NCBI RefSeq assembly: GCF_000020685.1 | Contig: NC_012526.1 | Span: 2,558,001-2,622,000, forward strand | Length of the DNA: 64,000 nucleotides | Source: Deinococcus deserti VCD115 | GTDB lineage: Bacteria > Deinococcota > Deinococci > Deinococcales > Deinococcaceae | Reading direction: 5' to 3' | In this document: piece after piece, positions 1-8,181 of the stretch | Layout: each line of letters starts with the position of its first letter | Numbering within the stretch: position 1 is the first letter of the stretch | The notes under the pieces: generated by a model | Told to the model about the DNA's origin: nothing | What the model saw: only the letters and a program-made list of their open reading frames with translations | The model's database searches: none | Made by a program: the position numbers and the translations under genes

Positions 1-896
1 CGGCCATGGCTGGGAACTTCTGGGGGCTGCTGATCTCGCTCCTGCTGTTCTACCCGGCGTCGGGAGCCTTTGTGAGCCTTACCCAGGCCACCTGGATGGA
101 CGCTGAACCTGCGAGGCAGGAGCAGAACATGGCCCGCTGGACACTGGCAGGTTCCATAGGGAACGTGGTCGGGCCCCTGCTGGTCGGCGCGGCGGTGGCC
201 TTCGGGGCAGGCTGGCGTGCGGTGTTCGGCGTGCTGGCCGTCTTGTCCCTGATCGCCCTGCTCCTGATCTGGCGCGTGCCCGGCTCTGCTCAGGAAATGC
301 ACGCTCCGCGAACCAGCCTCATGGAAACCCTGCGGCACGCCTTTCAATCACTGAGGCGTCCACCTGTGATCGACTCGCTCCTGTTACTGGAGACATCGAA
401 TTTCATGCTCGACCTGTTCCGGGCGTTCCTGGCGCTGTATCTCGTGGACGCCGCTCACACGACCTTGGCTCAGGCTGCACTGGCGCTGGCGCTGCTGACG
501 GGGGTGGGCCTGCTGGGTGACACCCTGATCATCCCGCTGCTGGAGAAGATTTCTGGCGTCGCCTTCGTGAAATGGTCGGCTGCGCTGGTCACCCTGTTCT
601 TTGTGGCCTTCCTTCTCCTTCCGGGCCTGGGCTGGAAAATGGTGTGTGTGGCACTGATCGGATTGTTCACCTCCGGCTGGCATGCCGTGCTTCAGGCCCG
701 GCTCTACCAGTTGTTGCCAGATCGCGGCGGCACTGTCATGGCGCTGAGTTCCATTACCGGAATGCTAGGCGCGGCCGTTCCGCCGTTGCTCGGCGTACTG
801 GCAGACCGTTATGGAGTACAGAATGCCCTGTGGCTCCTGGCGCTTGGCCCTCTGACGCTCGTGTGGCGTCTCCCGGCGATGACCTTCCGGCGCTGA
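1..896 (+). CDS. MFS transporter, 5' end cut by window
   Basis: This is the C-terminal roughly 297 residues of a major facilitator superfamily permease. The frame is open to the left edge of the window, and the protein is about 100 residues shorter than the usual 390-420, so the real start lies upstream. Alternating hydrophobic segments of about 20 residues (for example residues 2-24, 45-66, 70-88 and several after 140) indicate an inner-membrane protein. The substrate cannot be told. A 9-bp hairpin about 125 nt after the stop may end the transcript. It is unrelated in sequence to the second MFS protein at 4.2-5.4 kb. Confidence 0.85.
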   Translation, partial: AMAGNFWGLLISLLLFYPASGAFVSLTQATWMDAEPARQEQNMARWTLAGSIGNVVGPLLVGAAVAFGAGWRAVFGVLAVLSLIALLLIWRVPGSAQEMHAPRTSLMETLRHAFQSLRRPPVIDSLLLLETSNFMLDLFRAFLALYLVDAAHTTLAQAALALALLTGVGLLGDTLIIPLLEKISGVAFVKWSAALVTLFFVAFLLLPGLGWKMVCVALIGLFTSGWHAVLQARLYQLLPDRGGTVMALSSITGMLGAAVPPLLGVLADRYGVQNALWLLALGPLTLVWRLPAMTFRR

Positions 897-1019
897 GCGG
901 CGATGGCGCACAACACGTTTTCAATGCAGATCGACGTCATGACCGCTACGCGTTTTGGATGGTATTGCGCTGCCTTCATCCGAATAAGGGAAGATCAGAA
1001 GCCAAAAGAGGTCGGCCAG

Positions 1020-1041
1020 TCCGCCCAGAATCCTGGGCGGA
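1020..1041 (+). terminator. Hairpin downstream of the MFS gene
   Basis: TCCGCCCAG and CTGGGCGGA form a perfect 9-bp stem with a 4-nt loop. It lies between the MFS stop and the osmC-like gene, with only a weak T-rich tail. Confidence 0.5.
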
Positions 1042-1123
1042 GCCTTCCTGTAACCCTTTGACTTGAGTCCTGCTGCCCCTCTGTCCGGTCATACTCAGAA
1101 GACCGATTTCCTGGAGGGTAGCC

Positions 1124-1519
1124 ATGCAGATTGAAGTACAGGTCAGACAGATCAGCCCCGCCACATCACAGGCCACTGCCCGGACACATCAGGTCATGAT
1201 CGACCGGCCGCTGGAAAAGGGCGGCGAGGACCGCGGCATGATGGGCGGCGAACAGCTGCTCGTGTCGCTGGGGGGCTGCTTTATCAGCAATCTGCTGGCA
1301 GCCATCAAGGCCCGCGAGGCGGACATCACGGACGTGCAGTTGACAGTAACAGGCACCCTGGAAAGTTCCCCCAGCCGATTCAGCGCCATTGAAGTTGTCG
1401 TGGATGCCCAGGCGCAGGACCGGGCGCTCCTGGAAAAACTGGTCGAGATGTCGGACCGCGCCTGCATCGTGTCCAATACCCTTCGCCCGGCCGTCGCACT
1501 GAGTTTCAGACTGGCCTGA
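1124..1519 (+). CDS. OsmC/Ohr-family peroxiredoxin-like protein
   Basis: This 131-residue protein has the OsmC fold pattern. OsmC and Ohr proteins reduce organic hydroperoxides in the cytoplasm with a two-cysteine thiol mechanism. Both expected cysteines are present: one in the LGGCFISN segment (about residue 50) at the start of the central helix, the other in RACIVSN (about residue 115). The ATG at 1124 follows GGAGG with 6-nt spacing, so this gene uses a Shine-Dalgarno leader. It is monocistronic and followed by a terminator hairpin. OsmC, YhfA-like and Ohr subfamilies cannot be separated by eye. Confidence 0.85.
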   Translation: MQIEVQVRQISPATSQATARTHQVMIDRPLEKGGEDRGMMGGEQLLVSLGGCFISNLLAAIKAREADITDVQLTVTGTLESSPSRFSAIEVVVDAQAQDRALLEKLVEMSDRACIVSNTLRPAVALSFRLA

Positions 1520-1537
1520 AACCGGCCCTGGTACCAG

Positions 1538-1559
1538 GGCCAGCCTGCACTGGCCTTTT
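1538..1559 (+). terminator. Intrinsic terminator of osmC-like gene
   Basis: GGCCAG and CTGGCC pair around a 6-nt loop and are followed by TTTT. It overlaps an 18-nt perfect palindrome at 1524-1541 (GGCCCTGG/CCAGGGCC arms) that could form a competing hairpin. Confidence 0.7.
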
Positions 1560-1590
1560 CAGCCTGGAGAAGTTGACGCCCCAGTGACGC

Positions 1591-1980
1591 TCACGAACCG
1601 GAATTATTCAGATCTCCACGGGCCACGTCTGTCTCGTTTCCGTGCCGGCGGTCATGGTTCTCGATCTCCTGTTGCAGGAAATAGTTGAGCAGGGTCCGGA
1701 GCGCCGCGATGGCGGCCAGCTTCCCGATCTCCTCCCACGTTGGCGCTACTGCTGTACGCAGAATATCGGCTGCGAGCGTGAACTCCAGAGCTACAGCCAG
1801 CCAGCGTGCCAGATGCAGACGCGCAATTTCTCTGACCCGGTCAGGCGCATCGGAGCGGCCGAGAAACACCACCATTGCCCGCCAGAGAGCCTCCACACCT
1901 GCAATGGCGACGACCAGGACCGCTGCTGCTTCCAGTCCCAGGGCCACGTACGACGCGAAGATCCTGAACAGCTCTTCCAT
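1591..1980 (-). CDS. DUF1622 family membrane protein
   Basis: A 129-residue integral membrane protein that looks like DUF1622, a family of unknown function. It has a hydrophobic N-terminal helix (about residues 10-33), a basic central stretch with RVREIARLHLARWL, and further hydrophobic helices (residues 60-75 and 85-100). The C-terminus is polar and acidic. The ATG follows GGAGG with a 6-nt gap. It starts 13 nt after the DUF4385 gene on the same strand, so the two are probably co-transcribed. Confidence 0.75.
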   Translation of the reverse strand: MEELFRIFASYVALGLEAAAVLVVAIAGVEALWRAMVVFLGRSDAPDRVREIARLHLARWLAVALEFTLAADILRTAVAPTWEEIGKLAAIAALRTLLNYFLQQEIENHDRRHGNETDVARGDLNNSGS

Positions 1981-1993
1981 AGCGGCCCTCCCC

Positions 1994-2485
1994 TCAGCCG
2001 TAGCGGGCCTTGTGCTCGCGCTTCATGGCGGCGTACACCGGGTTGGCTTCAGCCTGTTCCCACTTCTGTTTGAAGATGCGCGCCGACTCGGCCTTGACCG
2101 GGTCCTCGGGGCTGCGGGGCAGCTCAGCCCGGCCATGAGCACCGGACTGCCCTTTTTTGTCGGCTGGCACCGGTCCATCGTACTTTTTGCCACCCTTGTG
2201 GTTGGCATAGCGCCGCGAGCGGGTAAACCCCATCTGCAGGAACTTGCGGGCCATATCCGCGCCCACAAAGTCTCCGTCCTTCAGATAGGCCTCGAACATG
2301 GTGTAGAGCTTCTCACTGCTTTCCCGCGCCAGATCCGGCGTTGCAAAACGCCAGTGAGGCAGAAGCTCGCTTTTATAGGGCTGCACCAGCAGCACACCCT
2401 GCTCGCCCACGCCGACGCGGTACAGGTGCGGCTGGGCACGCAGGTCCAGTTCGGCGTAGTTCAGCGAGTAGTCGAATTTCGGCAC
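1994..2485 (-). CDS. DUF4385 family protein
   Basis: A soluble protein of about 163 residues matching DUF4385. The segments YRVGVGEQGVLLVQPYKSE, LPHWRFATP, FVGADMARKFLQMGFTRS and RRYANHKGGKKY are typical of the family; no function is established. I place the start at the GTG at 2485 (VPKFDYSLNY), because GGAGG lies 4 nt before it and family members begin near this point. A GTG at 2509 would add eight residues. The C-terminal third is lysine/arginine rich (FKQKWEQAEANP). It is followed closely by the DUF1622 gene. Confidence 0.8.
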   Translation of the reverse strand: MPKFDYSLNYAELDLRAQPHLYRVGVGEQGVLLVQPYKSELLPHWRFATPDLARESSEKLYTMFEAYLKDGDFVGADMARKFLQMGFTRSRRYANHKGGKKYDGPVPADKKGQSGAHGRAELPRSPEDPVKAESARIFKQKWEQAEANPVYAAMKREHKARYG

Positions 2486-2569
2486 CTGCCCTCCCCTGCG
2501 GTATGGCACAGGTCACCAGGCCCGATGGGGGCCGGTGACCTGCTACGCCGCTCAGGACCTGTCCCGGAC

Positions 2570-3181
2570 TCAGTCCAGTCGGTCGTCGTCCATCAGGGCC
2601 TGCAGCATCCAGCGGATCTTGTCGATAATCAGCGCGTAACCGTTGTACATGTCGGCGGTGGCCGGATCGTTGGCCTCATCCACCGTCTGGCTGTCGTCGC
2701 GGAACCCCTTGCCGACCCGGCTCAGGTCCTCGACCAGATCGGCCACCTGCGTGCGGGCGTCCCGGACCGTTTCTGTCGGCACCTGGACGACGCTGAAACG
2801 GGCCAGATCTGCCGGCGCCGCAATGGGACTGCCGCCCAGAGCCACCAGACGCTCGGCCTGCTCATCGATGGCCGGGAAGATTTCCAGGATAAATTCGTCA
2901 TAGGCGGGGTGCAGATCGCGGAAGAACCGCCCACGGATATCCCAGTGGTATTTCTTGAATTTCAGGTACAGGCAGATGGTGGTCGCCAGGTTGCGCTGCA
3001 ACGTCTCAGCTACCGTGGCGAACTCCTCTTCACTCAGGTAGAGGTGGTCTACCAGAGCGTTGTTGGCGGTGCGCAGGTGCGCAGCGTCGGCCTTGGCCTC
3101 GCCCTCAGGCTTGGCGCCCCTGGCTCCACCTCGCGCGGTCGTTTTGGCGGCTGTCTTGGTAGAAGCGCTCTTCTTGGTCAT
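2570..3181 (-). CDS. dps: Dps-family DNA-binding ferritin with lysine-rich tail
   Basis: A 203-residue Dps protein, a dodecameric iron-storing mini-ferritin that protects DNA. The first 35 residues are rich in Lys, Ala and Thr and form the DNA-binding extension typical of Deinococcus Dps1; ordinary Dps proteins are about 160 residues. The ferroxidase motif is intact: the His of KKYHWDIRG, followed by the Asp and Glu of HPAYDEF and the ILEIFPAIDEQAERL helix. TAGCGT lies 6 nt before the ATG and no ribosome-binding site is present, so the mRNA is probably leaderless. Confidence 0.93.
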   Translation of the reverse strand: MTKKSASTKTAAKTTARGGARGAKPEGEAKADAAHLRTANNALVDHLYLSEEEFATVAETLQRNLATTICLYLKFKKYHWDIRGRFFRDLHPAYDEFILEIFPAIDEQAERLVALGGSPIAAPADLARFSVVQVPTETVRDARTQVADLVEDLSRVGKGFRDDSQTVDEANDPATADMYNGYALIIDKIRWMLQALMDDDRLD

Positions 3182-3187
3182 GCGGTC

Positions 3188-3193
3188 ACGCTA
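3188..3193 (-). promoter_or_regulatory. -10 element of dps, leaderless layout
   Basis: TAGCGT read on the minus strand lies 6 nt before the dps ATG (3181). No GGAGG-like site lies between. Confidence 0.55.
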
Positions 3194-3255
3194 CGCCCGG
3201 GCATGCGAACAGTGCCATGTGCCTTTCTTTACAGTTAGGCTCACGTCCCAGAGCA

Positions 3256-4155
3256 TCATGGGCTGATACGGAACACCAGCCGGTGATGTTCGGTTACGCA
3301 CTGCACCTGTTTCTGAGCCTGCAGTTCGGTGAGATGCGCGCTGACCACGGCACGGTTGAGTACGGCAGCGGCGGGGCTGCCGGTGCGCACACCCATCCGT
3401 ACCGAAACCCGTGAGAGCAGGTCGTCGACACTGCCCGAATGCTGCTGAACTGTCGCCAGCACGGCAGCGGTGATGCGTTCATACGCGGTCAGGTTGGCCC
3501 CGACCAGTCCTGGCAGGTCCACGGTGGGGTCGCCGTGCCCAGGCAGAATGACGCCCACACTGCTCAGCTCCATCAGGCCGGCGGCGCTCACCTTCTGGGC
3601 TGCCGAATCCGAGCAGAAGGTCAGCGGGTGCTTTGCCAGCGCTTCCAGGCCGAACAGAGCGTCGGCAACATAGAGGACCTCTCCAAGCTGAACAGCGTAC
3701 ATATCTACTGCGTGCCCCGGCACCGGAATGAGGTCCAGCTCTACCCCACCCAGGATCTGCCGCCCCGGTGGGATGGGCTGGGCAGGGCTGGCGGGAGCCA
3801 GCAGGAACTTGGTCCGCAGTTCCGGCGGGGGGCTGGCTCCGAACAGCATCAGCGGTTCGAGCATCGGATGGTTGATCACGGCTGCTTCCAGCGGAGGCGC
3901 GTAAACCGTCAGCTCCGGCGATTTCTTCAGGATGAAGGCGTTGCCTCCATGGTGGTCGGCGTGACTGTGCGTATTCAGGATGGCGCTGGGGCTCAGGCCG
4001 GCTGACTCCACCGCCCGCAGCAGCTTGCGGGCGTGCGCGTCGTCCAGTCCGGTGTCGATCAGGAGGGCTCCCCCCTCACCGTTTTCCACCACCACACTGT
4101 TCACGGCGCCTGGCAGATACCAGATGCCGGGGCCAAGTGGCACCAGAGCAGACAT
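3256..4155 (-). CDS. MBL-fold metallohydrolase
   Basis: A 299-residue metallo-beta-lactamase-fold hydrolase. The zinc motif HSHADHHGG is at about residues 62-70, followed by further metal ligands in PVPGHAVD, the Asp of VADALFG and LPGHGDP. The last 80 residues are helical and resemble the winged-helix tail of LACTB2-type members. The substrate is unknown. The ATG at 4155 has TACCCT 6 nt upstream and no Shine-Dalgarno site. Only 32 bp separate it from the divergent MFS start. Confidence 0.85.
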   Translation of the reverse strand: MSALVPLGPGIWYLPGAVNSVVVENGEGGALLIDTGLDDAHARKLLRAVESAGLSPSAILNTHSHADHHGGNAFILKKSPELTVYAPPLEAAVINHPMLEPLMLFGASPPPELRTKFLLAPASPAQPIPPGRQILGGVELDLIPVPGHAVDMYAVQLGEVLYVADALFGLEALAKHPLTFCSDSAAQKVSAAGLMELSSVGVILPGHGDPTVDLPGLVGANLTAYERITAAVLATVQQHSGSVDDLLSRVSVRMGVRTGSPAAAVLNRAVVSAHLTELQAQKQVQCVTEHHRLVFRISP

Positions 4156-4161
4156 GTCATC

Positions 4162-4180
4162 AGGGTAACGGGTGTAGGCT
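4162..4180. promoter_or_regulatory. Back-to-back leaderless promoters
   Basis: TACCCT (4167 to 4162, minus) lies 6 nt before the MBL ATG at 4155. TAGGCT (4175-4180, plus) lies 7 nt before the MFS GTG at 4188. The start codons are 32 bp apart, so each promoter's -35 region must lie inside the other gene's coding sequence. Confidence 0.55.
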
Positions 4181-4187
4181 CGGGCGC

Positions 4188-5411
4188 GTGACTGTTGCCC
4201 CGCCCGCCATGCCGTTCCGTCCGTCGGGTGCTCAGCTGGGATTGATTGCTGCCAACTTTCTGATGTGGGGCGGCTTTTTTGCTGTGATTCCCCTGGTCAC
4301 CGTGCATTTTGTCGAGGGTCTCGCCTGGACCGCGGCCAGTGTAGGACTGATCCTGGGACTGCGGCAGTTGACCCAGCAGGGCCTGACCGTCTTCGGGGGC
4401 GCCTGGGCCGACCGGATCGGGCCCAAACCGCTGATTCTGGCGGGTTGTGTCCTGCGTACGCTGGGATTTGCGGGCATGGCCTACAGCGAGACCTTCGCCA
4501 CCCTGCTTCTGGCCGCACTGCTGGCCGGGGTAGGCGGCGGCCTGTTTGATGCGCCCAAAAACGCGGCGATTACCGCGGTTACCCGTCCCGAGCACCGCAC
4601 GCGTATGTACAGTCTGGCCAGCATGTCCGGGAACCTGGGCATGGTCAGCGGTCCGCTGTTGGGAGCGGCGCTGCTGCCGGTGGGCTTCCGCACCGCCGGA
4701 CTGGTGGCGGCCAGTGCCTATCTGGTGGCGCTGGTGGTCCTGGCCCTGACCCTGCCACATGTGCGTCCCGAAAGCCCCAGAGCCGGCGGCCTGGGTGGGC
4801 TGGCCACGGCAGCACAGGACGTCCGCTTCCGGCGCTTTACGCTGGTGCTGATCGGCTACTTTCTGCTGAGCACACAGATCAACGTGGCCGTGACCCTCAA
4901 GGCTATTGCTCTGGCCGGCACCACAGCCACGGCCCCGCTGTACGGCCTAAGTGCAGGTCTTTCGGTGGTGCTGCAGTACCCGCTGCTGCGCCTGGTCGAG
5001 CGCTATGTCCCGACCCGGATTGCCCTGGTGCTGGCCGTCCTGATGGTCGCGACCGCCCTGGGCCTGATGGCTTTTGCGCAGACCTTCCCTGCGCTGCTGG
5101 CGTGCGTGGCGCTGTACAGCCTGGGAACCATGATCGTGTATCCCACCCAGCAGGCCCTGACAGCTCGGCTGGCCCCCCCTGAGCTGCTGGGCAGCTACTT
5201 TGGCTTTTCAGCCATCAGCCTGGGGGTGGGTGGGGCGGTCGGCAGTCTGCTGGGCGGAGCGCTGGTAGACATGGGCGCGCGCCTCAGCTTTCCTGCGCTG
5301 CCCTGGCTGACCTTATTCGCAGTGGGCCTGCTGACGGCCCTGGGGCTGAAATGGGCGCTGCGGGAGGTGCCGTCCCGCCACGCCCCGCAGCCGGAGGTTT
5401 CAGCGCTGTAG
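4188..5411 (+). CDS. MFS transporter (MDR-type)
   Basis: A 407-residue major facilitator permease with about 12 transmembrane helices. The loop between helices 2 and 3 carries GGAWADRIGPKPLIL, close to the MFS signature G-x-x-x-D-R-x-G-R/K-K/R. TPEHRTRMYSL-like segments and a PTQQALTARLAPPE loop in the second half suggest the drug/H+ antiporter branch (MdtG/YfcJ-like), but the substrate is unknown. I choose the GTG at 4188 (VTVAPPAMPF) because TAGGCT lies exactly 7 nt upstream; an ATG at 4210 is the alternative. It ends one base before the convergent S41 gene. Confidence 0.88.
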   Translation: MTVAPPAMPFRPSGAQLGLIAANFLMWGGFFAVIPLVTVHFVEGLAWTAASVGLILGLRQLTQQGLTVFGGAWADRIGPKPLILAGCVLRTLGFAGMAYSETFATLLLAALLAGVGGGLFDAPKNAAITAVTRPEHRTRMYSLASMSGNLGMVSGPLLGAALLPVGFRTAGLVAASAYLVALVVLALTLPHVRPESPRAGGLGGLATAAQDVRFRRFTLVLIGYFLLSTQINVAVTLKAIALAGTTATAPLYGLSAGLSVVLQYPLLRLVERYVPTRIALVLAVLMVATALGLMAFAQTFPALLACVALYSLGTMIVYPTQQALTARLAPPELLGSYFGFSAISLGVGGAVGSLLGGALVDMGARLSFPALPWLTLFAVGLLTALGLKWALREVPSRHAPQPEVSAL

Positions 5412-5412
5412 G

Positions 5413-6750
5413 TTACCGGCCGCCGGGTGAGGCCGGCGCGGTCACCGGCATCGACACTGCTGCCGACCCCAGCGCCGGGGAACGTTCCAGGGCTGCCACT
5501 CCTGCGTTGAGCAGGCTGTCTACCCCCTGGGTCAGCAGGCGGACCTCTGCCTCGCCCTGCACATGAGCCTCGTCCGGACGAACCAGCAGCGGGTAGGGTG
5601 TGCCTTCGGGCTTGACATAGTTGAGGATGGTCAGCTGCACGGCAGCTTCGCCGACTTCAAACACCCGGGTCGCAGTATTGCCCACACCGGCCGTTTCCTC
5701 GCCCAGTACCGGGCCGCGCTTGGCATACTGCATCTCGTAGGCAAAGAACTCACTGCATGACGCACTGCCATCATCCACCAGCACCGCCACTGGACCGGTC
5801 CACAGCTGTGGGTTCTTCACCGCACCTACCACCCGGCCTGACTCGAAACGGGCTCCCTGGCGGACTTCGGTGCGGGTGTTGCCCCGTGCGCTGCGGGCCA
5901 CACGGGTCAGGCTCGGCACGAACGCGCTGACGGAGTTGTCGCATTCCACCAGACTCCCCCCGCCATTTCCACGCAGATCCACCACGATGCCCTGGGCGCC
6001 AGCAGCCTGGGCCTCGGCCACCAGCTCATGCACCCGCTGCGCCACGCCGCCTCCCCCCAGGAAGGTGGGAATCCGCAGCACACCCACCTGGGCGCTGCCC
6101 ACGGTCAGATAAGACAGGCGCGGCAGGTCCCGGCTGCTGCTTTCCCGCGCAGAGATACTGACGGTCAGCGGCTGCCCCGCACGTGTCAGGCCCAGGGTAA
6201 TGGTCTGGCCGTTCAACCGTGCGGTGCGCAGGGCGTCGTACCGGTACGGCTGATTGTTCAGGGTCTGTAGCACGTCTCCGCGCCGCAGCCCGGCTTCTGC
6301 CGCTGCGCTTTCAGGAACCACTTCCAGCACAACCCGGTTCTGGCCGTCCAGCGACGCCAGCTTCACGCCAAACTGCCGGCGGTTGCCTCCCGTGGCGCTG
6401 GTGATGAAGTCCCGATAGTCCTCAGGGGTCTGAAAGAAAGTGTGCTTGTCTGCCAGGGCAGTAAACTCCGCTTCCAGCACCGGATAAGCCTTGGTGACCG
6501 GGCAGGTCGCGAGCATTGCCGCACAGACCGCATTCAGCCGCGTCTGATACTCGTTGCGCAGGGCCACGCGGTCAACAGTGGACAATCCTCCGTACTCTTC
6601 GACCAACAGGATATTGGCCTGATCAAACACCGCCTGGGCAGGCGACACTGCCTGAGCCTGGGCAGGCGGAAGCAGGAGTGACACCCCCAGCACCGCGCCC
6701 AGCAGGGAACGAAAAGGGGCCGGGTGGACGCGGCGAATGTTTGGAGTCAT
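5413..6750 (-). CDS. Secreted S41-family peptidase with PDZ domain
   Basis: A 445-residue exported protein of the tail-specific/C-terminal-processing protease family (S41). Residues 1-33 look like a signal peptide (basic start, LLGAVLGVSLLLPP, then AQA). A PDZ-like domain with LRRGDVLQTLNNQPY is at about residues 155-205. The peptidase core follows, with VVDLRGNGGGSLVE and the serine motif GSASCSEFFAYEM at about residue 345. The catalytic lysine usually seen in the GxGKG segment is not there: the place reads GEETAGVGN. It may therefore use a different base or be weakly active. Confidence 0.85.
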   Translation of the reverse strand: MTPNIRRVHPAPFRSLLGAVLGVSLLLPPAQAQAVSPAQAVFDQANILLVEEYGGLSTVDRVALRNEYQTRLNAVCAAMLATCPVTKAYPVLEAEFTALADKHTFFQTPEDYRDFITSATGGNRRQFGVKLASLDGQNRVVLEVVPESAAAEAGLRRGDVLQTLNNQPYRYDALRTARLNGQTITLGLTRAGQPLTVSISARESSSRDLPRLSYLTVGSAQVGVLRIPTFLGGGGVAQRVHELVAEAQAAGAQGIVVDLRGNGGGSLVECDNSVSAFVPSLTRVARSARGNTRTEVRQGARFESGRVVGAVKNPQLWTGPVAVLVDDGSASCSEFFAYEMQYAKRGPVLGEETAGVGNTATRVFEVGEAAVQLTILNYVKPEGTPYPLLVRPDEAHVQGEAEVRLLTQGVDSLLNAGVAALERSPALGSAAVSMPVTAPASPGGR

Positions 6751-6898
6751 GAGTGTTCATATTCTGCCGGTTACAGATGGGAAATTGGTGGGTCCGCAAG
6801 GCCATCGGGGTCACATTTGAGTCGTCAGGGACGGAATTTTTTCGGGGCCGAGCCAGTTCGGAAAAAATGGCAGGATTCTGAGAGCGCCGGAGGGAAAC

Positions 6899-6937
6899 AA
6901 GACTGGCCGGTACCTGTACACATCACCGGCCAGTCTT
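6899..6937 (-). terminator. Terminator of the M20 peptidase gene
   Basis: A perfect 13-bp inverted repeat (AAGACTGGCCGGT / ACCGGCCAGTCTT) has a 13-nt loop. Read on the minus strand it is followed by GTTTCCC. It starts 14 nt after the M20 stop codon. Confidence 0.7.
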
Positions 6938-6950
6938 GCCTCTCTGTTTC

Positions 6951-8036
6951 TCAGGCAGCGGGGGAGCGCTGATACAGCTCTACCAGCCGCTGAAGCAGGC
7001 GTAGCCCTGGCCCCAGGCTGCTGGCCTGCACCCATTCGTCGTGGCGGTGAGCGTTGCCTCCGCGGTAGACCCCCAGCGCCAGGGCTGGGATTCCGTACGG
7101 CGCTGCAGCATTGGCGTCGGTGCTGCTGGAAGTGGTACGCACATCCACCCGCAGTTCGCGGGCAGCCTGCCGGGCCAGCGGCAGCAGCGCCTCACTGTGC
7201 AGGTCACCACCCGGCCGGTCTCCAACCCGTTCTACCCGCACAATCACGCCCACTTCGCGCGCCGCCGTATGCAGCGCCGCCACAGCCCGGGTGTCCAGGT
7301 CTGCCAGCAGCTCCGGGTCCAGAGAGCGCAGGTCCAGGAGCAGCTCTGCACCCGAGGCAATGCTGTTGACGCTCGTGCCTCCGGACGCGACCCCAACGTT
7401 CAGGGTGGTGCGCGGTGATAGCGGCAGGGGCAAGGCGTAGAGGGCCGCTATCGCTCGTCCCAGGGCGTGCAGCGCGCTGGGAGACTGGTCGCCCCAGGAA
7501 TGTCCGCCGGGGCCCAGAAAGGAAGCCCGGTAGCGCCGCACAGCCACGCCGCGCGTGACCGCCACACCCAGGTACCCATCAACTGCCACAAAGGCCCCTA
7601 ACGCCTTCCGGTGCTGGGCCAGCAGGTGCTTGGCTCCGCGCAAATCGCCCAGGCCTTCCTCGGCCACGTTGGCTGCAACCCACAGAGGCCGGCGCAGCGT
7701 ATGGGCCATCCCCCGGAAGTCCCGCAGAAACGCCGTGATTACCGCCAGGCTGGCACTGTTGTCCCCCACCCCCGGCCCGACTAGGCGCCCTGCCTCCTCA
7801 CGGACCCTTACGTCGGTCCCGGCATCAAAGACAGTGTCCAGATGCGCGGCCAGCAGCAGGGCAGGCTGGTTGTGGATGGCCGGTGTGGAAATGCGCGTCA
7901 GCACGTTGCCCACCTCGTCCCGGGTCGTCTGGTAGCCCAGCTCTTCCCACAGGCTGGCCACCAGCTCGGCACGCTGGGCCTCCTGAAAAGTTGGAGCGGG
8001 CGTCTGCGCAATACGCACCAGATAAGAAAGCGGCAT
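6951..8036 (-). CDS. M20-family metallopeptidase
   Basis: A 361-residue zinc peptidase of the M20 family (carboxypeptidase G2, succinyl-diaminopimelate desuccinylase and aminoacylase relatives). The metal-site motifs run in order: AAHLDTVFD (His and Asp), GVGDNSASL (bridging Asp), VAEEGLGD (catalytic Glu-Glu) and a C-terminal His in GNAHRHDEW. The dimerisation/lid domain lies between about residues 170 and 280, with FLGPGGHSWGDQSP. The exact substrate cannot be assigned. The ATG has TAGAAT 8 nt upstream and no ribosome-binding site. Confidence 0.88.
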   Translation of the reverse strand: MPLSYLVRIAQTPAPTFQEAQRAELVASLWEELGYQTTRDEVGNVLTRISTPAIHNQPALLLAAHLDTVFDAGTDVRVREEAGRLVGPGVGDNSASLAVITAFLRDFRGMAHTLRRPLWVAANVAEEGLGDLRGAKHLLAQHRKALGAFVAVDGYLGVAVTRGVAVRRYRASFLGPGGHSWGDQSPSALHALGRAIAALYALPLPLSPRTTLNVGVASGGTSVNSIASGAELLLDLRSLDPELLADLDTRAVAALHTAAREVGVIVRVERVGDRPGGDLHSEALLPLARQAARELRVDVRTTSSSTDANAAAPYGIPALALGVYRGGNAHRHDEWVQASSLGPGLRLLQRLVELYQRSPAA

Positions 8037-8044
8037 TAGAGCGG

Positions 8045-8050
8045 ATTCTA
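8045..8050 (-). promoter_or_regulatory. -10 element of the M20 gene
   Basis: TAGAAT on the minus strand, 8 nt before the ATG at 8036, close to the TATAAT consensus. This fits a leaderless or near-leaderless transcript. Confidence 0.55.
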
Positions 8051-8075
8051 GCCTTCAGAGGGGCAGTATGAGAAA

Positions 8076-8095
8076 CCCGGCCGCAAGGGGCCGGG
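8076..8095 (-). terminator. Terminator of the EF-hand gene
   Basis: CCCGGCC and GGCCGGG form a 7-bp stem with a 6-nt loop. On the minus strand it is followed by TTTCTC. It lies 87 nt beyond the stop of the EF-hand gene. Confidence 0.55.
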
Positions 8096-8181
8096 GAAAA
8101 CAGAAAGTCTGATGAAGGCCGTACTCAGAGCCGGGCGATCAGGCTGAGAGCGTCCTGACAGGACAGCCCGCCTATAAGGGC

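Noticed and set aside
1685..3238. 517-codon plus-strand frame spanning DUF1622, DUF4385 and dps
   Set aside because: It runs antisense through three well-supported genes and has no domain or ribosome-binding site.
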